Source of the DNA: Bryobacterales bacterium
GTDB taxonomy: Bacteria > Acidobacteriota > Terriglobia > Bryobacterales > Bryobacteraceae
Reading direction: 5' to 3'
DNA length: 46,967 bases
Assembly (NCBI GenBank): GCA_027459465.1
Contig: DAIDIH010000070.1
Location: 1 to 46,967 of the forward strand
Under the pieces are notes generated by a model. The model worked only from the letters and a program-made list of their open reading frames with translations. It was not told the DNA's origin and made no database searches. This document shows, piece after piece, positions 15,804 to 24,045 of the stretch. The position numbers and the translations under genes are program-made. Position 1 is the first letter of the stretch; every line of letters begins with the position of its first letter.

Positions 15804-17423
15804 ATGCTACGGATCACGGTTCAGAAAGACAGCAAAGCATGGCGGTTGGAGCTGACGGGTAAGCTTGTGGGGCCCTGGGTCGGGGAAACGGAAGTTGCCT
15901 GGAAGACGGTTCGGGATGGTCAGCGAATCGAAGTGGATCTTACGCAGGTCACTGCGATCGACGATGCCGGGCTGGGCTTGCTGAAGCAGATGGCGCAGGG
16001 AGGAGCGCTTCTGAACGCCCGCGGGTTGGCGCTCACGGCGCTGGTGGATGAAATCAAGGCGAGCGCCGCTCCGCGGCAGCATGGAGGGAAAGCGAAGGCC
16101 GTTCGCATTGTGCTGCTGGCGTTGGCGGGCGCGATCGCGCAGACGGGCCATATTCAGGCGCAGGAGGCGCCCAGGGCGCCGCTGCGGCTGACTCTTCGCG
16201 ATGCGGTGAACATTGCGCTGAAGCAGAATCCGCAAGTGGCGATTGCGAATCTCAACCTTGCCGAAAGCGAGGAGGAGAGGAAGATCGCGCGGGCCGGGCT
16301 GCTGCCTTCGGCGTCGTTCGGCGCCTCCGAAGACGTGACGAGAGTCAATCTGGCCGCGGTGATTGGCAGAACGATCCCCGGGTTTCCGGCGCATTCCGGT
16401 CCCTTCTGGACGACTCAGGCGGGTCCCGGATTTTCGGCTCCGCTGATTGACGTCAGTCTTTGGGAGAAATGGCGTGCTTCGAAAGAAAATGTCCGCGCAA
16501 GCGATGCGGAGCGGACCACGGCCCGCGAGCAGAACGTGCAACTTGTGGTGAGCCAGTACCTGGCGAGCCTGCGCGCTTCCGCCGATGTGACCGCGGCGAA
16601 GTCGCGGCTCGATTTGGCGAAGGCTCTTCTCGATCTGGCGACGGATCAGGAGAAGAACGGCGTAGGGACGAGAATCGACACGCTGCGAGCCAACGTGCAG
16701 TATCAGAACGAGCGGCAGCGAACGAGCGACGCCGAGAGCCAACTGAAGATTTCGCTTTATGGATTGAGCCGGCTTCTGAATCTCGATCCGAAGCAGACGA
16801 TCGAACTGGCCGATGCGCCGAGCTTTTTCGAGACGCCGGCGGCCGATTCCGGCGAATCAATTGCGAGCGCCTACGCGCAGCGGCCGGAACTCAGGGCTGT
16901 GGCGGCTGCGGTGAAACAAGCCGAGCTTGAGAAGCGCGCCGCAAAGGCCGAGCGGATGCCGCGATTGTCGATTCGCGGCGATTGGACGCTTCAAGGTCTT
17001 ACGCCGGGCACAATGATCCCGGTTTACCAGGTGGGCGCGTCGATGGAGGTCCCGCTGTTTACCGGCGGAAGAATTCGCGCGGAAACGGCAACAGCGGATC
17101 TTGAGATCCAGAAGCTCGAAGAGAGAGCGAGCGATCTCCGCAACCAGATTGCGCAGGAAGTGAAGACGGCTCTGGCGCAGCTTGAAGCGGCGCGCACCGG
17201 CGTCGAGGCGGCGAACACTGGCGTGAGCGAAGCGAAAGAAGAGGTGACGCAGGCCGAGGATCGCTTCCGCGGCGGTGTGAGCAACAACATCGAGGTGATT
17301 ACCGCGCAGGACGAGCTAGCCCGGGCCAACGACAACCAGATTGCGGCTCTTTACAACTACAACCAGGCGCGGGCCGATCTCGCCCGGGCGACCGGCCGGA
17401 TGGAAGCGATTTACAGCAAGTAA
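15804..17423 (+). CDS. TolC-family outer-membrane efflux protein fused to an N-terminal STAS domain
   Basis: A 539-residue protein in one uninterrupted frame. Residues about 1-90 read as a STAS (anti-sigma-factor-antagonist-like) domain: LRITVQKDSKAWRLELTGKL, then VDLTQVTAIDDAGLGLL. The DSSG-type phosphorylation site is DDAG (53-56), so the usual Ser is gone. A basic-hydrophobic signal-like segment follows (KAKAVRIVLLALAGAIA, 96-112, ending QAQ). A full outer-membrane-factor domain then runs to the end, with LTLRDAVNIALKQNPQV and two coiled-coil halves. STAS proteins are cytosolic and TolC is exported, so a fusion is odd: the signal would be internal. A frameshift-free alternative start near 96 with a ribosome site is not evident. 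Start ATG 15804 has GGAG 7 nt upstream. Confidence 0.88.
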   Translation: MLRITVQKDSKAWRLELTGKLVGPWVGETEVAWKTVRDGQRIEVDLTQVTAIDDAGLGLLKQMAQGGALLNARGLALTALVDEIKASAAPRQHGGKAKAVRIVLLALAGAIAQTGHIQAQEAPRAPLRLTLRDAVNIALKQNPQVAIANLNLAESEEERKIARAGLLPSASFGASEDVTRVNLAAVIGRTIPGFPAHSGPFWTTQAGPGFSAPLIDVSLWEKWRASKENVRASDAERTTAREQNVQLVVSQYLASLRASADVTAAKSRLDLAKALLDLATDQEKNGVGTRIDTLRANVQYQNERQRTSDAESQLKISLYGLSRLLNLDPKQTIELADAPSFFETPAADSGESIASAYAQRPELRAVAAAVKQAELEKRAAKAERMPRLSIRGDWTLQGLTPGTMIPVYQVGASMEVPLFTGGRIRAETATADLEIQKLEERASDLRNQIAQEVKTALAQLEAARTGVEAANTGVSEAKEEVTQAEDRFRGGVSNNIEVITAQDELARANDNQIAALYNYNQARADLARATGRMEAIYSK

Positions 17424-17452
17424 GAAAGCGAAAGAGACAGGAGATGACGACC

Positions 17453-18739
17453 ATGACGGAAGAATTGGAACTGGAAGAACGAGCGGTTTCGGAGGCGCGG
17501 GAGGCCGAGCAGGGGGAGAAGAGAGAGACGAAGCGCCGCGGGAGAAGCAAGGTGCGGTGGTTGGCCGCCGGCGCGTTGGTGGCAGCCGCGGCCGCGGCAG
17601 GCGCCTACTTCTATTTCGCCGGAAGGGTTTCGACCGATGATGCGCAGGTGGATGCGCACAGCGCGCCGATTGCTCCGAAAATTCCGGGCAGTATATCCGA
17701 GGTTCTGGTGGAGGACAACCAGATGGTGAAGGCCGGCCAGGTGTTGGTGCGGATCGACCCGCGCGACTACCAGGCGAAGGCCGATCAGGCGCGGGCGGCG
17801 CTCGCCATGGCGGAGAGCGACTCGGTTGGCGCCCACGAAAACGTCCCCCTCACGAATGAGACGACGCTCAGCGCCGTGAGTTCGGCGGAAGGGCGGCTGG
17901 CGGCGGCCGAGGCCGATTACGAAAAGGCGAAAACCGATTACGCGCGTTCCTCCACTTCGGAGCTGTCTTACGCGCAGGCTGACGTCGATTCGAAGAGGGC
18001 TACGTGGGAGCGGGCCCGAGCCGATCTGGCTCGTATGAAGCCATTGGCCGCGAAGGCCGAGATTTCCAAACAGCAATTCGACTTCTATGCCGCGACGGCG
18101 CGCGTTGCCGAGAGCGATCTGAAGGCGGCCGAAGAAAATCTGGCCAACGCGCAAAAGCAAGCCGCCAGCAGCAAAGCGGTGGAGCTGAACGCATTGGCGA
18201 GCGTGGAGGCGGCGCGCGCGGACCTGGAACAGGCCAAGGCGAACCGGCAAAAGGTGGGGATCAGCTCGGCGCAGGCGAGCACGGCGGCAGCGTCGATCGA
18301 GCAGGCCCGCGCGAATCTGGAAGCCGCGGAACTGCAGCTCAGCTACACGACCCTGGTGGCGCCGATCGATGGCGTGGCGACAAAGAAGACGATTCAGATC
18401 GGGCAGATCGTGCAGCCGGGCGAGACGCTGCTGACGGTGGTTCCGTTAAAGGACGTCTGGGTTACCGCTAACTTTAAGGAGACTCAGCTCGCCCACGTTC
18501 GCGCCGGCCAGCGCGCGGAAGTGAAGGTCGATATGTATGGGCGGTCGTTCGAAGGCCGCGTCGACTCGATTGCGGGCGCGACCGGGTCAACCTTGAGTCT
18601 TCTGCCGCCGGAAAACGCAACCGGAAATTACGTCAAAGTCGTGCAACGGATTCCGGTGAAGATCGTGCTGCGGGAGGCTCCCGCCGGATATGTTTTTCGC
18701 CCCGGCATGAACGTCGAGGCGACCATCTTCACGAAGTAA
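17453..18739 (+). CDS. HlyD/EmrA-family periplasmic adaptor (membrane fusion protein)
   Basis: A 428-residue adaptor. Acidic/basic N-terminal tail, one inner-membrane helix (about 40-60), a lipoyl half-motif (STDDAQVDAHSAPIAPKIPGSI...VKAGQVLVRIDPRDY), a long alpha-helical hairpin rich in Ala/Glu/Lys (about 90-275), the second lipoyl half (LVAPIDGVATKKTIQIGQIV) and a beta-barrel domain. This is the EmrA pattern, linking an MFS pump to TolC. ATG 17453 is preferred over 17444 because AGGAG (17439-17443) then lies 9 nt upstream. It lies 29 bp after the TolC-like gene and 18 bp before the MFS gene, so the three form one pump. Confidence 0.93.
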   Translation: MTEELELEERAVSEAREAEQGEKRETKRRGRSKVRWLAAGALVAAAAAAGAYFYFAGRVSTDDAQVDAHSAPIAPKIPGSISEVLVEDNQMVKAGQVLVRIDPRDYQAKADQARAALAMAESDSVGAHENVPLTNETTLSAVSSAEGRLAAAEADYEKAKTDYARSSTSELSYAQADVDSKRATWERARADLARMKPLAAKAEISKQQFDFYAATARVAESDLKAAEENLANAQKQAASSKAVELNALASVEAARADLEQAKANRQKVGISSAQASTAAASIEQARANLEAAELQLSYTTLVAPIDGVATKKTIQIGQIVQPGETLLTVVPLKDVWVTANFKETQLAHVRAGQRAEVKVDMYGRSFEGRVDSIAGATGSTLSLLPPENATGNYVKVVQRIPVKIVLREAPAGYVFRPGMNVEATIFTK

Positions 18740-18757
18740 AGCCGAGAGGAGAACGTC

Positions 18758-20344
18758 ATGTCCACCGAGCAAGAAACGTTAGAGAAGGCCTGGGCGCCGA
18801 GGTTCAATCCGTGGCTGATCGGAGTGACGGTATCGCTAGCGGCGTTCATGGAGGTGCTCGATTCGAGCATCGCGAACGTCGCGCTGCCGCACATCGCCGG
18901 CGGGCTCGGCGCCAGCAACGACGAGAGCACATGGGTTCTGACCAGTTACCTGGTTTCGAATGCGATCGTGCTGCCGCTGAGCGGCTTCCTGGTGGCGATG
19001 TTGGGCCGCAAACGGTTTTTTATGGCGTGCATCCTATTGTTCACGCTCAGTTCGTTCCTTTGCGGTACGGCGACGAGTCTCGGGCTGTTGCTGCTGTTCC
19101 GCGTCCTGCAGGGCGCATTTGGAGGAGGCCTGCAACCGATGGCGCAATCGATTCTCGCCGATTCTTTTCCCCAAGAGAAACGGGGCCTGGCTTTTGCGCT
19201 TTACGGCGTAACGGCCGTCTGCGCGCCCGCGATCGGGCCGACGCTCGGCGGCTGGCTTACCGATAACTATTCGTGGCGCTGGATTTTCTATGTCAACGTT
19301 CCGGTGGGCGGGTTGGCGTTCGTGCTTGTTCAATTGCTGGTGGACGATCCGCCGTACCTGAAGAAGCTGAAGAGAGCGGCCGGGCGGTTCGATTACGTGG
19401 GTTTCTCGCTGCTCGCCATCGGGGTGGGCGCTTTGCAGGTGGCGCTCGACAAGGGGCAGGAGGACGACTGGTTCGGATCGACGTTTATTACCTCGCTGAT
19501 TGTGACCGCAGCCGTGGGATTGATCGCGCTGATCATCTGGGAGTGGACGCAGGAACATCCCGTGGTCGATGTGCGGTTGTTCACGAAGTTCAATTTCGCG
19601 GCGAGCAGCATGATGTTCTTCATCGTGGGAATAATCCTGTTCAGCGGGACGGTGCTGATGCCGCAGTTTCTACAAACGCTGATGGGCTACACGGCGGAAG
19701 ATGCGGGACTCGTGCTTTCCGTTGCGGCTCTGGTGCTGCTTTTTATGCTCGGTTTCGTCGGCAGGCTCACGACGATTTTCCAGGCCCGGCATTTGATCGC
19801 GCTGGGTTGGGCGGGCCTGGCCATCGGGATGTATGTTTCGTGCCGATGGGTGGATCTGCAGGTGAGCTTTCAGTCAGCCGAGTGGGTGAGAACCTTGCAG
19901 TACTGGTCGATAGGCTTTTTGTTTGTGCCGCTCACACTCGCCGCGTATGTGGGGCTTACTCCCGCCGAGACAAATTCCGCGTCCGGACTGATGAACTTTA
20001 TGCGCAACATCGGGCAAAGCGTCGGGACGTCGGCTGTGACGACGTTACTCGCCCGGCGCAGCCAATATCATCAAGCGGTGCTGGCCGACTTCACGTCTGC
20101 CGGACGGCTTGAAGGGACGGTTCAGGCGGTCACGGCCCGGCTGTCGCGCTCCGGGTTGAGTTCGTATGATGCGGAGCGCCAGGCTATCGGCCGGGCCTAC
20201 GCCGCGGTTCAAGCTCAGGCTGCGACTCTGGCCTACGTGGACGTGTATTGGCTGCTTGCGATGTTCTCCGCGGCGATGCTGCTGTGCTCGTTTCTGCTCA
20301 AGGCGAACAAGCCGGGAGGGAGCGGGCCTGTGTCTATGCATTGA
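18758..20344 (+). CDS. DHA2-family MFS drug exporter (EmrB/QacA type)
   Basis: A 528-residue transporter of the 14-helix DHA2 family, proton-driven and usually exporting toxic small molecules. Motif C-like FMEVLDSSIANVALPHIAGGL is in helix 1. ASNDESTWVLTSYLVSNAIVLPLSGFL and the motif A-like loop LGRKRFF follow, then GPTLGGWLTDNYSWRWIFYVNVPVG, which is typical of EmrB. AGGAG sits about 8 nt before the ATG. It is last in the STAS-TolC/HlyD/MFS operon. The substrate is unknown; the GAF-type activator suggests the operon responds to a small molecule, perhaps the pump substrate. Confidence 0.95.
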   Translation: MSTEQETLEKAWAPRFNPWLIGVTVSLAAFMEVLDSSIANVALPHIAGGLGASNDESTWVLTSYLVSNAIVLPLSGFLVAMLGRKRFFMACILLFTLSSFLCGTATSLGLLLLFRVLQGAFGGGLQPMAQSILADSFPQEKRGLAFALYGVTAVCAPAIGPTLGGWLTDNYSWRWIFYVNVPVGGLAFVLVQLLVDDPPYLKKLKRAAGRFDYVGFSLLAIGVGALQVALDKGQEDDWFGSTFITSLIVTAAVGLIALIIWEWTQEHPVVDVRLFTKFNFAASSMMFFIVGIILFSGTVLMPQFLQTLMGYTAEDAGLVLSVAALVLLFMLGFVGRLTTIFQARHLIALGWAGLAIGMYVSCRWVDLQVSFQSAEWVRTLQYWSIGFLFVPLTLAAYVGLTPAETNSASGLMNFMRNIGQSVGTSAVTTLLARRSQYHQAVLADFTSAGRLEGTVQAVTARLSRSGLSSYDAERQAIGRAYAAVQAQAATLAYVDVYWLLAMFSAAMLLCSFLLKANKPGGSGPVSMH

Positions 20345-20589
20345 ATTCTTCCGGCCAATGCCGGGGGCTGCCTGGGATGCGGACTCCGGGGAGCAACGCG
20401 GGCGGAGGGATTTCCAGGCAGACGATGAAGTTTTGCGGGTTAGAGACGATGAACGGCCCTGGGGTGCGCGGCGAGGGGTTGATGCCGGACTGGCGGTGGA
20501 AGAGCTGACTCTTGCCGTGCGGCGTGATCGGGGAATCGAGTTCCCGGCGGCTTCGGGCGACGTAGGGGAGAGCGAAGCGAGTGAGCCGG
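20345..20589. other. Convergent intergenic region with small hairpin
   Basis: This 245-bp gap follows the MFS stop. It has a perfect hairpin CCGGC-CAAT-GCCGG (20351-20364) without a T-run, a weak terminator candidate at best. A minus-strand open frame (20334-20690) reads through it and into the thioredoxin gene in another frame, but it has no recognisable domain. No gene is called. Confidence 0.45.
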
Positions 20590-21045
20590 TCAGCGGGAGG
20601 CGGGAGCGGCGGCGGCCTGTTCGATCCAGCGGCGCATTTCGGTCCGCGGGGCGAGGCCGGAGCGTTGGAGCACGGGGCGGCCGTTTTCAAAGACGATGAA
20701 GGTCGGGATGCTGCGGATGGCGAAGCGGTCCGCGAGGGCGGGTTCCGCTTCGGTGTCGACCTTGAGGATGACGGCGCGGCCGGCGAGTTCGCGGGCGAGG
20801 GCCTCGACTTCGGGGGCGGCCATGCGGCAGGGGCCGCACCAGGCGGCCCAGAAGTCCACGAAGACGGGCACGGGGACTTCGCGGAGGATTTCGTCGAAGG
20901 CGGCTTCGTCGACTTCGAGGGGGGCGGAGGCGGGAGGAAGCGGCGCCTTGCAGGAACCGCAGCGGCCGGTATCGGCCAAGTGCTTCGTGGGGATGCGGTT
21001 CTGCGCGCCGCAGGAGGGGCAGGAGCGGATGTTCGAGTAAGTCAT
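20590..21045 (-). CDS. trxC: Thioredoxin 2-like protein with N-terminal zinc ribbon
   Basis: A 151-residue cytosolic disulfide reductase. The first about 35 residues hold two CxxC pairs (CPSCGAQN and CGSC), a zinc ribbon as in E. coli Trx2. A thioredoxin fold follows with active site FWAAWCGPCRMAAPE, then the cis-Pro region RSIPTFIVFENG. It reduces protein disulfides and is often linked to oxidative stress. ATG 21045 is used because the zinc ribbon begins there; a longer frame upstream is antisense to the next gene. It is divergent from the fasciclin gene across 136 bp. Confidence 0.93.
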   Translation of the reverse strand: MTYSNIRSCPSCGAQNRIPTKHLADTGRCGSCKAPLPPASAPLEVDEAAFDEILREVPVPVFVDFWAAWCGPCRMAAPEVEALARELAGRAVILKVDTEAEPALADRFAIRSIPTFIVFENGRPVLQRSGLAPRTEMRRWIEQAAAAPASR

Positions 21046-21181
21046 GGCCGTTGTTACTTGTTTAGATGCCGGAGCGAGTCGTTGGTGACAGCGGATTGGG
21101 CGAGCAAGAAATAGCGCCACGGGGCGGGTGAGTTCATCTGACAACGCGTAAGAGGTAAGAACCATCGAAGGAGTATTCCCA

Positions 21182-21655
21182 TTGAAAAGACTGATACAGA
21201 TTCTGGCGATTGCGGCCGCGGCTGCCTTGGCGGCGCCCGCGGCGGACATTGTGGACACGGCGGTTTCGGCGGGCAACTTCACGACGCTGGTGAAGGCCGT
21301 GCAGGCGGCGGGCCTGGTGGACACGCTCAAGAGTCCCGGGCCGTTCACGGTATTCGCTCCGACCGATGAAGCCTTCGCCAAGCTTCCGGCGGGGACGCTT
21401 GACGGGCTGCTGAAAGACCCGGCGAAGCTGAAGAAAGTGCTGCTGTACCACGTGGTGTCCGGCAAGGTGATGGCGGCGGAGGTGGTGAAGTTGAAGAGCG
21501 CGCAGACGGTGGAAGGGAGCAAAGTGAGGATTCGCGTGAAGGGCGGGACGGTGATGGTGGACAACGCGAAGGTGGTTAAGACCGACATCGCGTGCGATAA
21601 CGGCGTGATTCACGTGATCGATGCCGTGATGCTGCCGAAGGATTTGAACAAATAG
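21182..21655 (+). CDS. Secreted fasciclin (FAS1)-domain protein
   Basis: A 157-residue protein: signal peptide (about 1-20, ending AAPAA) and a single FAS1 domain with the diagnostic blocks [17 protein letters not shown] (H1), [10 protein letters not shown] and [11 protein letters not shown] (H2). FAS1 domains mediate cell-surface adhesion or polysaccharide contact. The start is TTG at 21182 with GAAGGAG about 8 nt upstream; no ATG fits the signal peptide. Followed by a strong terminator, so monocistronic. Confidence 0.92.
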   Translation: MKRLIQILAIAAAAALAAPAADIVDTAVSAGNFTTLVKAVQAAGLVDTLKSPGPFTVFAPTDEAFAKLPAGTLDGLLKDPAKLKKVLLYHVVSGKVMAAEVVKLKSAQTVEGSKVRIRVKGGTVMVDNAKVVKTDIACDNGVIHVIDAVMLPKDLNK

Positions 21656-21683
21656 GCTCCTGTCCTCGTGTAGTGGCTCTCCC

Positions 21684-21733
21684 GGCCCGGCTTCGGCGAA
21701 ATCGTTCTGCGCTTGAAGCCGGGCCGTCTTTTT
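21684..21733 (+). terminator. Strong rho-independent terminator after the fasciclin gene
   Basis: A perfect 11-bp stem, GGCCCGGCTTC (21684-21694) with GAAGCCGGGCC (21715-21725), encloses a 20-nt loop and is followed by GTCTTTTT. It separates the fasciclin gene from the convergent GH42 gene that ends at 21745. No matching tract serves the other strand. Confidence 0.85.
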
Positions 21734-21744
21734 CGAGGGCGGAG

Positions 21745-23991
21745 CTATTCGTCGATGCGGTAGACGCGGACGCCGCCGGGGATGAGGCCGGTTTCGATGT
21801 GGAGCGGTGTGGCGGAGGGGAGGGGGGCGTCGGGGTTTACCGCGGTGATTTCGCGAACCAGGTGCGGGGGATGGTCGAGCGGAAGGGTGAGTTCGGCGCG
21901 GGCTTTCGTGGTTCCCCAGTTGAGGAAGAAGACCATGCGGCCGGTGGGGCCGAGGAGTTGTTCGACGTCGACGGGCGCGGTGGTTTTGAGATCCAACTGG
22001 GAGAGGTGCGCCCATTCGGCGAGGAGGGCGCCGAGGGGGTGCGGGGCAGAGGAGGCAGCGGTGGGCAGGCTGCCGACGATGATGTTGGCGCGCTGGCGGG
22101 AGATGGCTTCGGCGCCGGAGTAGGCCTGGCCGGGGAACGAACCGGCGAGGATGGCGCTGCCTTTGCCGAAGGCGTGCTCGTAGACGGCGGGGGAGTCGTC
22201 GGCGAAGTGGGCGAGGGGTTTGGCAGAAGGATCGAGGACGGTGAAGCGCTCCTCGAGGACGGCGGACGGGAAGATATGCGGACCCCAGCGGAGGGTGAGT
22301 TCCGGCTTGGGGGTGACGGATTTTTCGCGGACACCGAACATACGCTGCCAGTCGAAGCCGGGGATGGCGGGCTGGGCGTAGCCGCGTTCGTCGATCCAGC
22401 CGGGGCGGGCTTCGGAGAAGAGGTGGCCGCCGGCCTGAACGTACTGTTCGAGGGCCGAGGCTTCGCTGGTAAAGACGAGCAGAGGGTAGGGAAGCACGAC
22501 TAACTTATAGTGGGCAAGAGAGGCGGCGGTGACATCGGTGGCGTTGACGAAGTCGATGGGGATGTTGCGTTCGCTGAACATGCGGTAGTAGCCGGAGAGC
22601 GACTGGGCGACGGCGCCGCGATTGTAGAAGTGGCCCGCTCCGCCGACTAAGTTGGTGACCTGGTTGACGAGGATGGCGACTTCGGCGGGCTTGGGGTGGG
22701 CGTGGAGAAGGAAGGGGCCGTTGGCGGCGATCTGGCGGGCGGTGTAACCGGCGGAGGCGGCACGCGAAGTGCCGGACCCGTCGAGGTTGATGAGGCCGTA
22801 GCCGCCGGCTTCGTAGCCGGAGCTCATCGGGTAGAAGGCATAGATGTTGATGCCGCGGGCGCCGCGGGAGATCGCGGCCCACATGTACCTTACTAAGTCG
22901 AAATCCGTGATTTCCTGACTTACTACGTCGCCGCGGACGCCGAAGCCGCCTTGTAACTCGCCGATGTAGAAGCCGTGGTTGTTGCCGGCCGAACGGGTAA
23001 GATCGAGCGCCATTTGTATGCGGAGGGGCGACATGTGCGGCGGCAGGGAGTGCTTGGGATAGAGGCTGGTGCCGTAGTAGTCGACCGACTTATACATGAG
23101 ATAGTCGTCGGGGTTTCCGTCGCCGCCGGCGAAGCTGGAAAACGCGCTGGGGCCGGAGGCGTGGCTGGTGGTGAGACGGTCCGGCAGGATGGCTTTGACG
23201 GCGCGGTCGCGGGCGGCGAGGTCGGCGGCGAGTTTCTGGGTGATGAAGATCCGCCAGTCGAGATAGTCGGTATAGGAAAGGATGGTGTCGAAGCGGGGAG
23301 GCGAGACCTGATTCCAGTTGTCGAAGCGGCGGTACCAGGCCTGGTTGAGGTTGTCGAGGCTGCCGTATTTGGTTTGGAGCCATCGGCGGAAACGGGCGAG
23401 CGTGTAGGGGCAGTAGCAGAAGGAGGCGTTGGGGATGTAGTTGATCTCGGCCCAGTTGATGATGTGCGGTTCGCTCCAGAGATCCCAGGCGTAGAAGACA
23501 TTGGAGCGGGCTACGTGGCGGGCGACCTCGCGGAGGAAATTGAGGGTGGCTTCGCGGACACCGGGATGATCGAAGCAGAAGCCGGGGGCGGCTTGCGAGG
23601 GGATGGCGTCGCCGTTTTGCGCGACGAAGCGGCCGTCGGGGAACTTCACGCCGACCCAGTCGGGGGCGGAGTCGACGTAGGTCTGGACGATGACGCGGAG
23701 TCCGGCCTTTTGGGCGAGGCGGAGGAGGAGATCGAGTTGCTCGAGGTGGTACTCGCCGGGACGGGGTTCGCCGGCGGCCCATTCGACCCAGGTGCGGACG
23801 GTGTTGAAGCCGAGGGAATTGATTCGGGCGAGGTCGGTGCTCCATTCGGCCTCCGAGTGGGGCGTGATGGATGAGAGCATGGGCGCGCGGGCCTTTCCGC
23901 CGGCATACCAGACGGAGACGGGGAAGAAATCTTCGGGTGGAGCGGCGGAGGCGAGAGTTGCGAGGAAGAAGAAGAGGACAGGGATGCGCAT
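21745..23991 (-). CDS. Secreted glycoside hydrolase, family 42-like (beta-galactosidase type)
   Basis: A 748-residue protein: signal peptide (1-16, ending ATLASA), a TIM barrel and a flavodoxin-like trimerisation domain. Barrel features are INSLGFNTVRTWVEWAAGEP, the acid/base Glu in WDLWSEP (E174) and the nucleophile Glu in FYIGELQGGFG (E345). The second domain begins near LAHYKLVVLPYPLL, as in GH42. GH42 enzymes release galactose from beta-galactosides. The acid/base motif is SEP where most family members read NE, so specificity may differ. ATG 23991 is used because the signal peptide starts there; the in-frame ATG at 24045 would overlap the divergent gene. The divergent GntR-ROK-SIS-MFS operon suggests released sugar is imported and phosphorylated. 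Confidence 0.85.
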   Translation of the reverse strand: MRIPVLFFFLATLASAAPPEDFFPVSVWYAGGKARAPMLSSITPHSEAEWSTDLARINSLGFNTVRTWVEWAAGEPRPGEYHLEQLDLLLRLAQKAGLRVIVQTYVDSAPDWVGVKFPDGRFVAQNGDAIPSQAAPGFCFDHPGVREATLNFLREVARHVARSNVFYAWDLWSEPHIINWAEINYIPNASFCYCPYTLARFRRWLQTKYGSLDNLNQAWYRRFDNWNQVSPPRFDTILSYTDYLDWRIFITQKLAADLAARDRAVKAILPDRLTTSHASGPSAFSSFAGGDGNPDDYLMYKSVDYYGTSLYPKHSLPPHMSPLRIQMALDLTRSAGNNHGFYIGELQGGFGVRGDVVSQEITDFDLVRYMWAAISRGARGINIYAFYPMSSGYEAGGYGLINLDGSGTSRAASAGYTARQIAANGPFLLHAHPKPAEVAILVNQVTNLVGGAGHFYNRGAVAQSLSGYYRMFSERNIPIDFVNATDVTAASLAHYKLVVLPYPLLVFTSEASALEQYVQAGGHLFSEARPGWIDERGYAQPAIPGFDWQRMFGVREKSVTPKPELTLRWGPHIFPSAVLEERFTVLDPSAKPLAHFADDSPAVYEHAFGKGSAILAGSFPGQAYSGAEAISRQRANIIVGSLPTAASSAPHPLGALLAEWAHLSQLDLKTTAPVDVEQLLGPTGRMVFFLNWGTTKARAELTLPLDHPPHLVREITAVNPDAPLPSATPLHIETGLIPGGVRVYRIDE

Positions 23992-24000
23992 GATTTTGTC

Positions 24001-24030
24001 TTGACAGCCCGAAGTGATTATGAGTTTATA
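24001..24030 (+). promoter_or_regulatory. Sigma-70-type promoter of the GntR operon
   Basis: TTGACA (24001-24006), 18-bp spacer, TTTATA (24025-24030). The gap to ATG 24039 is 8 nt and has no Shine-Dalgarno sequence, so the message is probably leaderless. Confidence 0.65.
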
Positions 24031-24045
24031 AAGACAGCATGTCAA
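24017..24045 (-). promoter_or_regulatory. Sigma-70-type promoter of the GH42 gene
   Basis: On the minus strand, TTGACA (24045-24040), 17-bp spacer, CATAAT (24022-24017). The start would be near 24010, about 19 nt before ATG 23991. It overlaps the opposing GntR promoter face to face. Confidence 0.65.
24025..24044. promoter_or_regulatory. Candidate GntR operator between the divergent promoters
   Basis: It contains the 8-bp palindrome TTTATAAA (24025-24032) and the inverted repeat GACA-GCA-TGTC (24034-24044). Both overlap the -10 of gntR and the spacer and -35 of the GH42 promoter, so one bound dimer could shut both. Binding by the adjacent GntR protein is inferred. Confidence 0.4.

Noticed and set aside
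20334..20690. 118-codon minus-strand frame through the MFS/thioredoxin gap
   Set aside because: Most of it overlaps the thioredoxin gene in another frame and no family is recognised. The peptide looks mildly protein-like, so it may be a remnant, but this is not enough to call.
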